Origin: Pseudomonadota bacterium
GTDB taxonomy: Bacteria > Pseudomonadota > Alphaproteobacteria > Caulobacterales > Caulobacteraceae
DNA length: 8,746 bases
Direction: 5' to 3'
Assembly: GCA_023390245.1 (NCBI GenBank)
Contig: JAEWDF010000034.1
Span: 1-8,746, forward strand
The position numbers and the translations under genes are program-made. The notes under the pieces were generated by a model. It was not told where the DNA came from, did not search any database, and worked only from the letters and a program-made list of their open reading frames with translations. Below are positions 1 to 5,482 of this stretch, in pieces (position 1 is the stretch's first letter; every line of letters begins with the position of its first letter).

Positions 1-123
1 CGGCTGAGGAGGAATCGCTTCGCGATTCCGCTGAAGCCGTGAATCAAGGTCCAGCTTGGACCTGGAGCCTGATTCACCGCATCGTCGAAGCGCGAAGCGC
101 TTCAACTCAAGCGGATCAGGCTC
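1..123. repeat. Cluster of small palindromes in gene-free leader region
   Basis: Several perfect inverted repeats follow one another. Positions 11-18/22-29 have 8-bp arms (GGAATCGC) around a TTC loop, with an outer CGGCT/AGCCG pair at 1-5/35-39. Positions 40-46/70-76 (TGAATCA/TGATTCA) enclose 47-53/57-63 (AGGTCCA/TGGACCT, loop GCT). Positions 87-93/97-103 have 7-bp arms (GAAGCGC) around a GAA loop. A competing pairing, 65-73 with 115-123 (GAGCCTGAT/ATCAGGCTC), would enclose the third hairpin and exclude the outer stem of the second. No T-run follows any of them, so a simple intrinsic terminator is not evident. A REP-like intergenic repeat or the 3' end of an upstream transcript is possible. 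The region may extend left of the window. Confidence 0.6.
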
Positions 124-140
124 TAGGCTCGCGGATGTAA

Positions 141-146
141 AAGGAG
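141..146 (+). promoter_or_regulatory. Ribosome binding site of the six-cysteine protein gene
   Basis: AAGGAG lies 7 nt before the ATG at 154. This is the strongest reason to accept that start, because the encoded protein is not a recognised family. Confidence 0.7.
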
Positions 147-153
147 TTCCGCC

Positions 154-657
154 ATGCTGGTCCACGCCGTGATCGTCGCCCTGTTGCAGCAGACGCCGTC
201 GGTGGTCTGGCAGGACGCCGCGCCCGTCCCCGAGGCGGCCGAGCCGGCCCCTGCGGCGGCGTCGGCCGTCGAGATTCCGGATTGGGCGCGCGCCGATCCG
301 TTCGCCTACGAACGGTCGCGGTGCAGCCCGCTGGTGCGGGGCGACGCCTCGCTGGAGACCTGTCAGGCCCAGACCCGCGCGGCGCTGGCGGCCGCCCTGG
401 GCGATGATCTGCCGGCGGCGTTGCGTCCGTCCGGTTCGGCCGACGATTGCCAGATGATGCGCGAAGCGGCCGGCGGCTCCGCCTACGCCGTCCAGTGCGG
501 CCCCCAGCGTCGCGACGCCGTGGTCGCGCGCCCGTTGCAGGAGCAGGACTGCCGGCCCCGACCCGACCCGCGCGGCGGCTTCTCTTCCGAATGCCGCCCG
601 GTCGTCCAGGGTCAGGAGAAGGAGGGCCTGCAGATCAAGCTGTGGGGCGACGACTGA
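154..657 (+). CDS. Small hypothetical protein, probably exported, six cysteines
   Basis: I do not recognise a named family in this 167-residue protein. The N-terminus (about residues 1-19) is hydrophobic but has no basic residue before the hydrophobic stretch, so it is a weak signal-peptide candidate. An Ala/Pro/Glu-rich linker (about 21-40) follows, then a compact polar domain. Six cysteines (57, 70, 99, 115, 133, 147) are spread over that domain, which would fit up to three disulfides in the periplasm. A good Shine-Dalgarno supports the ATG. Codon use looks like that of its GC-rich neighbours, with strong G/C at third positions. It is transcribed towards the CsbD gene and stops 9 nt before a GC-rich hairpin. 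It appears to be a single-gene unit; what lies upstream is outside the window. That it is a real gene is well supported, but its function is unknown. Confidence 0.75.
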   Translation: MLVHAVIVALLQQTPSVVWQDAAPVPEAAEPAPAAASAVEIPDWARADPFAYERSRCSPLVRGDASLETCQAQTRAALAAALGDDLPAALRPSGSADDCQMMREAAGGSAYAVQCGPQRRDAVVARPLQEQDCRPRPDPRGGFSSECRPVVQGQEKEGLQIKLWGDD

Positions 658-665
658 ATTGGAAA

Positions 666-689
666 CGCCGTCCGCACGGGCGGACGGCG
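666..689. terminator. GC-rich hairpin between convergent genes, likely bidirectional terminator
   Basis: A perfect 10-bp stem (666-675 with 680-689, CGCCGTCCGC arms) closes a 4-nt loop. It sits between the stop of the + strand gene (657) and the stop of the - strand CsbD gene (715). Read on the - strand the stem is followed by TTTCC, a short and weak U-run. On the + strand it is followed by CTCCT, with no U-run. Position and stability suggest termination, mainly for the CsbD transcript. Confidence 0.6.
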
Positions 690-714
690 CTCCTGACTCG
701 CAAGAGCCTGACGG

Positions 715-897
715 TCAGTGGCGGTTGTCGCGCAGCGAGTCCTTGACGCCGCCGACGGCGTTCTGGACCTTGCCCTCGACTTGGTCGGCGCGGCCTTCGG
801 CCTTCATCTTCTCGTCGCCGGTCACCTTGCCGAGACCTTCCTTCATCTTGCCGCCCATGTTCTTGGCGGCGCCTTCGATGCGATCATGATCGGCCAT
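715..897 (-). CDS. CsbD family stress-response protein
   Basis: This 60-residue, highly charged, hydrophilic protein has the CsbD-like pattern: an N-terminal DRIEGAAKNMGGKMKEGLGK segment, then TGDEKMKAEGRADQVEGKVQ, then a Gly/Val-rich tail. CsbD proteins are small cytoplasmic proteins induced by general stress in many bacteria; their molecular role is not settled. The ATG at 897 is chosen because AGGAG (908-904) lies 6 nt upstream. A TTG further upstream at 918 would add seven residues but would place the Shine-Dalgarno inside the coding region. The gene is preceded by an EcfG/SigT-type promoter, which fits a stress protein, and its 5' untranslated region carries two palindromes. It shares strand with the NUDIX gene but probably has its own transcript. 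Confidence 0.92.
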   Translation of the reverse strand: MADHDRIEGAAKNMGGKMKEGLGKVTGDEKMKAEGRADQVEGKVQNAVGGVKDSLRDNRH

Positions 898-907
898 GGA
901 AATCTCC

Positions 908-936
908 TGATTAATCAACAGCCTGATTGGTCAGGC
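908..936 (-). promoter_or_regulatory. Palindromes in the CsbD 5' untranslated region
   Basis: Two perfect inverted repeats lie just upstream of the CsbD start. TGATTAATCA (908-917) is a 10-bp self-complementary sequence directly touching the Shine-Dalgarno. GCCTGA/TCAGGC (921-926/931-936) is a 6-bp stem with a 4-nt loop. Either could be a protein-binding site or an RNA structure affecting ribosome access. No regulator is identified. Confidence 0.4.
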
Positions 937-951
937 CGCGTACAGGAGATT

Positions 952-976
952 AACGGAGCAGCCTCGCCGCCGTTCC
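952..976 (-). promoter_or_regulatory. EcfG/SigT-type general stress promoter for the CsbD gene
   Basis: Read on the - strand, GGAAC (976-972) is followed by 16 nt and then CGTT (955-952). This matches the -35/-10 consensus of alphaproteobacterial EcfG-type sigma factors (SigT in Caulobacter, RpoE2 in Sinorhizobium), which have a 16-17 nt spacer. Transcription would begin roughly 45-50 nt before the CsbD ATG. The elements lie entirely in the gap between the NUDIX stop and the CsbD start, and CsbD is the kind of gene this regulon contains. The match is by eye, but the motif is exact in both boxes and in spacing. Confidence 0.75.
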
Positions 977-987
977 ATACGGCAGCG
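965..987 (-). terminator. Imperfect hairpin just after the NUDIX gene
   Basis: Positions 965-973 and 979-987 pair at 8 of 9 positions around a 5-nt loop, starting 6 nt after the NUDIX stop codon. No U-run follows on the - strand, so termination is uncertain. The GGAAC -35 box of the CsbD promoter (972-976) falls in the loop and the start of one arm. Confidence 0.4.
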
Positions 988-992
988 CTTGC

Positions 993-1430
993 TCAGCGCC
1001 GCATCCACACCGCCAGCGCCCAGGCGTGGGCGTCGTGGCGCAGGGCCGACAGGGCATAGGCCGGTTCCAGCCAGGCCAGGGCGTGGTCTTCCTCGATCTT
1101 GGTTTCAGGCCGTTCGGCGACGACCTCGGCGGTCCAGTAGCCGCCGACGTTGTTCACCGCCTCGCCGCCGCTCTTGAGGAAATACTGGCCGGCCTCGGCG
1201 ATCCGGTCGCGCGGAGCGATGCTCAGCCCGGTCTCCTCGACGAACTCCCGGACCAGGGCCTCGACCTCGGTCTCGTCGCCGTCGATGGCGCCCCCCGGCA
1301 GGTCGAAGTAGCTGTTCGCGCCACGCTCCACCCGGACGCAGGCGACCAGGCCGCCGCGCTCCGCCACGCCGAAGGCCGTCGCCCGGTGGCGATAGTCCAG
1401 GGCGGGATTGGCGACGCCGAACTGAAGCAT
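993..1430 (-). CDS. NUDIX hydrolase
   Basis: This 145-residue protein has a complete NUDIX box, G47-x5-E53-x7-R61-E62-F-V-E65-E66-T-G68-L69, which binds Mg2+ and cleaves a nucleoside diphosphate linked to another group. The upstream strand segment and the FDLPGGAID stretch are typical of short, MutT-like stand-alone NUDIX proteins. The substrate cannot be read from the sequence; candidates include oxidised nucleotides, ADP-ribose and nucleotide sugars. The start at 1430 gives the usual N-terminus for the fold, but no clear Shine-Dalgarno precedes it. It lies 22 nt downstream of the receiver-kinase gene on the same strand, so it is probably the last gene of that transcript. Translation may partly depend on read-through from the upstream gene. 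The family call is firm; the cellular role is not. Confidence 0.93.
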   Translation of the reverse strand: MLQFGVANPALDYRHRATAFGVAERGGLVACVRVERGANSYFDLPGGAIDGDETEVEALVREFVEETGLSIAPRDRIAEAGQYFLKSGGEAVNNVGGYWTAEVVAERPETKIEEDHALAWLEPAYALSALRHDAHAWALAVWMRR

Positions 1431-1452
1431 GGAGAGTGAACGCGCGGGCGGT

Positions 1453-2493
1453 CTAAAGGTCGAAGGCCAGCTTGGCCCGGACGCCCTTGTGGGCGGGGTC
1501 GAACTCCAGCGCGGAACGCAGGCCCGACGCCATGGCGGAGATGATCTTGCCGCCCAGTCCGGTGCCCTTGGGCGATCCGTCGCCCAGGCCGGGACCGTCG
1601 TCCTCGACCGTCAGCAGGGCGCGCTCCTCGCCGTCGGCCTGGAGGCGGATGCGGATCTCGCCGCCCTGGCCGGGCGCATAGGCGTATTTCACCGCATTGG
1701 TGACCAGTTCGGTCACCACCACGCCCAGGGAGACCGCCTGGTCGGTGGTGACGTGGATGGGCGCGGCCTCCAGCATCAGGCGCGGCGAGCCCTCGCCGGG
1801 ACCGACCGACTTGGACAGTTCGTCCAGCAGGCCCTTGAGATATTCGTCCATGGCCACGCGGCTCATGTCGCCGGAGGCGTAGAGGCGGCGATGCACATGG
1901 GCGACGGCCTCGATGCGCGCCTGGGATTCGCGCAGGGCGTCCTTGGCGGCGCGGTCCGACACATGGCGCAATTGCAGCGACATGAAGCTGGACACCAGCT
2001 GCAGCGAATTGCCGACGCGGTGGTTGACCTCGCGCAGCATGGCCTCGGCGCGGTCGCGGGCGCGGCGGATCTCCTCCTGCTGGACCTCGTTCTCGCGTTG
2101 CAGCCGGCGGCGCAGAAGGGCGTCCTCCAGTGCGGCGCGCAGCAGGGAGATGAAGTCCTCCGACACGTCCTTGATGACATAGTCGGCGGCGCCGGCGCGC
2201 AGGGCGGCGACGGCGATGCGCCCCTCCTGGGTCCCGGTGACATAGACGACCGGCGGCGGGTCGGGCAGGGCCAGGATCTCCGGCAGCACGTCCAGGCCGT
2301 CGCGCGCCGGCATATAGTGATCCAAGGCGCAGACGTCATAGGCGTTGTCGCGCAGAAGCTCGAGACCCGCGTCCCCGTCGGGCGCGCAGGTGACGGCGTA
2401 GCCGTGCCGGCCCAGCTCCTTCTCGACCAGCCGCGACAGGCCGCGGTCGTCGTCGATGTAGAGCAGCCTTATGCCCCCGTTCGCGTCGCTCAC
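1453..2493 (-). CDS. Soluble receiver-histidine kinase hybrid (REC plus HisKA_2/HATPase)
   Basis: This 346-residue cytoplasmic protein has no membrane segment. Residues 8-125 form a receiver domain with acidic D14-D16, phospho-acceptor D58, T86 and K108. A coiled linker rich in Arg/Glu (about 126-152) leads to a HisKA_2-type dimerisation domain whose phospho-accepting H158 sits in EVNHRVGNSLQLV. The ATPase domain shows the N box (E262, N266), the G1 box (EDDGPGLG, 297-304) and the G2 box (GTGLG, 310-314). HisKA_2/HWE-type kinases often feed PhyR and the general stress response in alphaproteobacteria. All residues needed for phosphorylation are present in both modules. The GTG start overlaps the stop of the upstream receiver gene by 4 nt, implying coupled translation. 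The receiver at the N-terminus probably gates the kinase. The final target is unknown because no output domain is present. Confidence 0.93.
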   Translation of the reverse strand: MSDANGGIRLLYIDDDRGLSRLVEKELGRHGYAVTCAPDGDAGLELLRDNAYDVCALDHYMPARDGLDVLPEILALPDPPPVVYVTGTQEGRIAVAALRAGAADYVIKDVSEDFISLLRAALEDALLRRRLQRENEVQQEEIRRARDRAEAMLREVNHRVGNSLQLVSSFMSLQLRHVSDRAAKDALRESQARIEAVAHVHRRLYASGDMSRVAMDEYLKGLLDELSKSVGPGEGSPRLMLEAAPIHVTTDQAVSLGVVVTELVTNAVKYAYAPGQGGEIRIRLQADGEERALLTVEDDGPGLGDGSPKGTGLGGKIISAMASGLRSALEFDPAHKGVRAKLAFDL

Positions 2494-2915
2494 TCGATCT
2501 CCGGCGCCTGCATGACCGAAAGGAACAGACCCAGCTGGCGGATGGCGCCGGCGAAGGATTCATAGTCCACCGGCTTGGTGATGTAGACGTTGCAACCCAG
2601 GTCGTAGCAGCGCTGGATCTCGACCTTGTCGTCGGTCGTGGTCAGCACCACGACCGGCGCGCGGCGCAGGCGGTCGTCCGACTTCACCTTCTCCAGGATG
2701 TCCGTGCCCGACATGTCGGGCAGATTCAGGTCCAGCAGGATCAGCAGCGGCCCGTTGGCCTGCACCTCCTCGCTGAACAGATAGTCCAGCGCCGATCCGC
2801 CGTCGTCGAAGTGGCGGATCTCATTGCTGATGTTCGCCCGCCGGATGTTCTTCTCGATCAGCTTGGCGTGGCCGTGGTCGTCCTCGACCATGATGATTTT
2901 GACGGGGTGCGTCAC
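2490..2915 (-). CDS. Single-domain response regulator, Rcp1/CheY-like
   Basis: This 141-residue protein is a receiver domain with little else. It has acidic D12 and D13, phospho-acceptor D62 within LLDLNLPDMSG, T92/T93 in the LTTTDD turn, and K114-P115. The LDLNLP and YITKPVDYESF stretches, and the spacing between them, resemble the Rcp1 family of small regulators that partner phytochrome-like and related kinases. It most likely takes phosphate from the CHASE3 kinase encoded immediately upstream and passes the signal by protein contact or phosphotransfer. The receiver-kinase encoded downstream is an obvious partner. The gene starts with GTG inside the end of the CHASE3 kinase gene (4-nt overlap) and ends over the GTG of the next gene in the same way. 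Family is certain; partners are inferred from gene order. Confidence 0.94.
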   Translation of the reverse strand: MTHPVKIIMVEDDHGHAKLIEKNIRRANISNEIRHFDDGGSALDYLFSEEVQANGPLLILLDLNLPDMSGTDILEKVKSDDRLRRAPVVVLTTTDDKVEIQRCYDLGCNVYITKPVDYESFAGAIRQLGLFLSVMQAPEIE

Positions 2916-4456
2916 AGCGCGGCTCCGGGTTCGGCGACGATCAATCGTTTGGGGAATTTCAGGATAAAAGTCGAGCCCTTGCCCAGTTCGGACTCGATGT
3001 CGATCTGACCGCCCAGGCGGCGCACGCTGTTGCGCACGAAGGCCAGGCCCAGGCCCTCGCCGGTGCGGTCCTGCCGCCCCGAGCGGCGGAACAGCTCGAA
3101 GATCCGCTCGTGGTCCCTGGGCGCGACGCCGCGCCCGTTGTCGGAGACGCGATAGACGACCCAGCCGTCGGCCTGCTCCTCGCCGTCGACGACGATCTCG
3201 CCGGGGCGGTCGCGGTCCAAGTATTTGACGGCGTTGTCGATCAGATTGCCGAAGATCTGTTCCATCGACAGGCGATCGCTCTGGATCGGGGGCAGGGGCC
3301 GGACGCGGATCTCGGCGCCGGCCTCGGCGGTCTGGTGATTGACGCTGTCGGCGATGGCCTGGGCCATGGCGGTCATGTCCAGCGGCTCGATCGCCAGGTT
3401 GCGCCGGCCTTCGCGCGACAGCTTGAGGATGGCGTTGATCAGCCGGTCCATCTTGGCGGTCGAGGCGCGGATGAAGCCGATGGCTTCGGGCAGATCCTCG
3501 CGCACCGCGACGACGGCGTCCTGTTCGATCAGTTCCGGATCGGCCTTCTCGAGCACGGCGATCTGCTGGTTCAGCACCTTGCCGGTCTGCTCCAGCTCGG
3601 AGGTGTAGCCCATGACGTTGACCAGAGGCGCGCGCAGGTCGTGGCTGACGATGTAGGCGAAGCGCTGGATTTCCTCGTTGGCGCGGGTGAGGTCCTCGGT
3701 GCGCTCGCGCACGGTTTCCTCCAGCCCGGCGTTGAGACGGTGGACGGAATCCCGCGCCGACTGGATCTCCAGGACGTAGCGGCGGACCATCCAGGCTGAC
3801 AGAAGCGCCAGCAGGACCACCAGGACGCCCGCCGCGGCGTTGATCAGGACGGTCGCGCGCTGGCTGTGCTCGGAGGCTCGGGTCCGCGCCGCGATCCGGC
3901 TCGACTGGAGCTGGTCGAAATCGGCGATGGCGGTCCTCAGGGCGTCCATGATCGCCTTGCCCTCGCCGGATCGCACGCCCTGGATGGCCTGGCCGATCCG
4001 CCCCTCCCGCGCCAGGACCAGGGTTCCGGCCATCTCGGCCTGTTTGGCGGCGGCCAGGCGCTCGATGCGCTGGATGGCCGGCCGCAGCGCGGGATCGTCC
4101 TCGGCGGCCTCGTGCAGCCTGGCGAGGGCGGGGTCCAGCACTTCATGGGCGGCGTCATAGGGCCTCAGGAACCCCGGCTGGCCGGTCAGCAGGAAGCCGC
4201 GCTGCGCCGTCTCGGCGTCCAGCTCCGCGATCAGGACGCTGTTGGCGTCGCGGCGCATGGCCTGGGCGGCCTCGATCTCCTGGTTGGCCCGGACGGTCCT
4301 CTGGATGGTCACGAAGGCGGCCAGGTTGACCACGATGAGCAGGGCGAAGGCGATCGTCAGCAACAGGGCCACGGACCGGGCCAGTGACGGCGTCCGAAGG
4401 AAGCGCCCGAAACGGGTCCAGGCCTTGGCGTCGCGGTCGTCCATGGTCGGCACCAT
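2912..4456 (-). CDS. Membrane CHASE3-domain sensor histidine kinase
   Basis: The 514-residue product has transmembrane helices at about residues 29-50 and 203-224. They flank a periplasmic helical CHASE3 sensor that includes the characteristic AQRGFLLTGQ segment (84-93). A coiled linker leads to a HisKA domain with H272 in SHDLRAPL. The ATPase domain has the N box (N404, N408), G1 (DNGRG, 439-443) and G2 (GEGLG, 466-470). The stretch from H272 to the second helix (MDRLI, 336-340) is about 20 residues longer than in a typical HisKA hairpin such as HK853. The start at 4456 (ATG) has a weak GGGGGCG upstream. An ATG at 4444 is also possible, while a TTG at 4480 has no Shine-Dalgarno. It is the first gene of the cassette and likely phosphorylates the small receiver downstream. 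CHASE3 ligands are generally unknown. Confidence 0.92.
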   Translation of the reverse strand: MVPTMDDRDAKAWTRFGRFLRTPSLARSVALLLTIAFALLIVVNLAAFVTIQRTVRANQEIEAAQAMRRDANSVLIAELDAETAQRGFLLTGQPGFLRPYDAAHEVLDPALARLHEAAEDDPALRPAIQRIERLAAAKQAEMAGTLVLAREGRIGQAIQGVRSGEGKAIMDALRTAIADFDQLQSSRIAARTRASEHSQRATVLINAAAGVLVVLLALLSAWMVRRYVLEIQSARDSVHRLNAGLEETVRERTEDLTRANEEIQRFAYIVSHDLRAPLVNVMGYTSELEQTGKVLNQQIAVLEKADPELIEQDAVVAVREDLPEAIGFIRASTAKMDRLINAILKLSREGRRNLAIEPLDMTAMAQAIADSVNHQTAEAGAEIRVRPLPPIQSDRLSMEQIFGNLIDNAVKYLDRDRPGEIVVDGEEQADGWVVYRVSDNGRGVAPRDHERIFELFRRSGRQDRTGEGLGLAFVRNSVRRLGGQIDIESELGKGSTFILKFPKRLIVAEPGAAL

Positions 4457-4576
4457 TAGCGCCCCCGCGACGGGCGTCAAACGCCATCATCATGGGCAAC
4501 TCCCGGTGACTTCGCGGCTTTTGGTTAATATGGTCAGGCTCGGGGAAGGCGGCGCGACGCCGCCGAGGAGGGAAAG
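4457..4576. other. Divergent intergenic region between kinase cassette and membrane protein gene
   Basis: This 120-bp gap must hold the promoters of both divergent transcripts. I find no convincing -35/-10 pair. A TAATAT at 4526-4531 (+ strand) lacks a matching -35 box. On the - strand TTAACCAA (4528-4521) matches seven of eight bases of a CtrA half-site (TTAACCAT), which is not enough for a call. A perfect hairpin (4548-4564) lies at its right end. Confidence 0.4.
4548..4572 (+). promoter_or_regulatory. Perfect hairpin abutting a strong ribosome binding site
   Basis: A 7-bp GC-only stem (GGCGGCG 4548-4554, CGCCGCC 4558-4564) with a CGA loop ends exactly where the Shine-Dalgarno GAGGAGGG (4565-4572) begins, 4 nt before the ATG at 4577. 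The Shine-Dalgarno is unusually complete. The hairpin could set the 5' boundary of the ribosome site or damp initiation. No ligand or regulator is implied. Confidence 0.55.
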
Positions 4577-5293
4577 ATGATCTGGTGGTGGTGGATATTG
4601 CCGGCGGTCGTGGCGCTGATCGGCGTGGTGGTGCTGGTTCGCGGCCTGCGCGCGCTGGTCTCCGGACATCCGTTCCGGGGCGTGGGCGGGGCGGCGCTGG
4701 GCGGCGGTCTGCTGTGGCTGGCGTCGCTGGCGGCGATGTTCGGCCTGAACGTCCAGACCTATGCGCGCCTGACCTATGAGCGGCCGGTCGCGACCCTGGA
4801 CGTGCGCCGGATCGAGCCGCAGCACTATGAGGCGACGCTGATCCAGCCGCCGTCGGCGGAGGGACAGCCCGCCCGCTCGGCGGTCTATCCGCTGCACGGC
4901 GACGACTGGCGCATCGAGGCGCAGGTGCTGAAATGGAAGCCGTGGGCCAATGTCCTGGGCCTGGATTCCCAGTACCGCCTGGACCGTCTGTCCGGCCGCT
5001 ACCGGTCGGTCGAGCAGGAGCTCCACGACACGCGCAGCGCCTATGACCTGGCCGCCGCCGAGGAGAAGGCGGCCGACGGCCGCCTGCCGTTCAAGGTCGA
5101 CGCCTGGAAGACCATCCGCCGCTTCCGGCCCTATGTGGACGCGGCCGACACCCTCTATGGCTCGGCGGCCTACATGCCGATGGCCGACGGCGGCCGCTAC
5201 GAGGTCTGGATCACCCAGTCCGGTCTGGTCGCCCGTCCCGCCAACGACGCCGCCCGCACCGCCTCCGCCGGGGGATGGACGGTGGCGGAGTAG
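4577..5293 (+). CDS. Two-helix membrane protein with exported C-terminal domain, unknown function
   Basis: This 238-residue protein begins with a Trp-rich helix (about 1-23, MIWWWWILPAVVALIG) and has a second helix at about 37-58 (GGAALGGGLLWLASLAAMFG). A soluble region of about 180 residues follows. Both ends of the helix pair therefore face the same side. The soluble part contains a Trp/Lys-rich patch (WRIEAQVLKWKPWANVLGLD, 111-130), an Arg/Tyr segment (SQYRLDRLSGRYRS, 131-144) and a helical stretch (145-167). Similar proteins in Caulobacterales are, as I recall, often labelled as multidrug transporters or left hypothetical. Nothing here resembles a transporter fold, so I would not use that label. 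The start is supported by an excellent Shine-Dalgarno. It is a single-gene unit, divergent from the kinase cassette and convergent with flhA. Confidence 0.85.
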   Translation: MIWWWWILPAVVALIGVVVLVRGLRALVSGHPFRGVGGAALGGGLLWLASLAAMFGLNVQTYARLTYERPVATLDVRRIEPQHYEATLIQPPSAEGQPARSAVYPLHGDDWRIEAQVLKWKPWANVLGLDSQYRLDRLSGRYRSVEQELHDTRSAYDLAAAEEKAADGRLPFKVDAWKTIRRFRPYVDAADTLYGSAAYMPMADGGRYEVWITQSGLVARPANDAARTASAGGWTVAE

Positions 5294-5318
5294 CGACATC
5301 GCCGTTTGATTTCAGGGC

Positions 5319-5449
5319 CGTCCTTCCGGGGCTGAGCAGAGCGAAGAACCCGGAATCCAGGGGGCGCTGCTCCGGTCTGGAAACCGCATCAAGGCTCGGA
5401 GGCAACCCCCTGGGTTCCGGGTTCGTCCTTCGGACGCCCCGGAAAGACG
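5319..5449. repeat. Long imperfect palindrome between convergent genes, possible bidirectional terminator
   Basis: Two nested pairs of long arms are clear. Positions 5319-5332 pair with 5436-5449 at 13 of 14 bases. Positions 5346-5364 pair with 5406-5424 at 18 of 19, and the single mismatch is a G-T wobble. Inside, 5368-5374 pairs with 5397-5404 with a one-base bulge. A small side hairpin GTCC-TTC-GGAC (5425-5435) sits between the right arms, opposite 13 unpaired bases on the left. The element lies 26 bp past the stop of the + strand gene and 33 bp past the flhA stop. The CCCGGAATCC / GGTTCCGGG core resembles repeats scattered between genes in many alphaproteobacteria. It could end transcription from both sides or be a dispersed mobile repeat. 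Confidence 0.7.
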
Positions 5450-5482
5450 ACAAAAGCCGGACGTTGACTTGTCCTGGCGCGG

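Noticed and set aside
715..918. Longer CsbD reading frame beginning at a TTG (918)
   Set aside because: The AGGAG at 904-908 would lie inside the coding region; the ATG at 897 has ideal spacing and gives the standard family N-terminus.
1429..2565. A 378-codon open frame on the + strand opposite the receiver-kinase gene
   Set aside because: Repetitive Gly/Gln/His/Ala-rich translation with no recognisable domain; the opposite strand encodes a complete two-domain kinase.
2912..4480. Longer CHASE3 kinase frame beginning at a TTG (4480)
   Set aside because: No Shine-Dalgarno precedes it, and the eight added residues add nothing recognisable; ATGs at 4456 and 4444 are more plausible.
4521..4528. 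Possible CtrA site (TTAACCAA on the - strand)
   Set aside because: Only a half-site with one mismatch and no second TTAA at the 7-nt spacing, so chance is the simpler explanation.
4577..5293. Multidrug efflux transporter label for the two-helix membrane protein
   Set aside because: Two N-terminal helices plus a soluble domain do not form any known transporter fold, and no transporter motif is visible.
4490..5299. A 269-codon open frame on the - strand opposite the membrane protein gene
   Set aside because: Arg/Gln/Gly-rich antisense composition. The + strand frame has a strong Shine-Dalgarno and two clear membrane helices.
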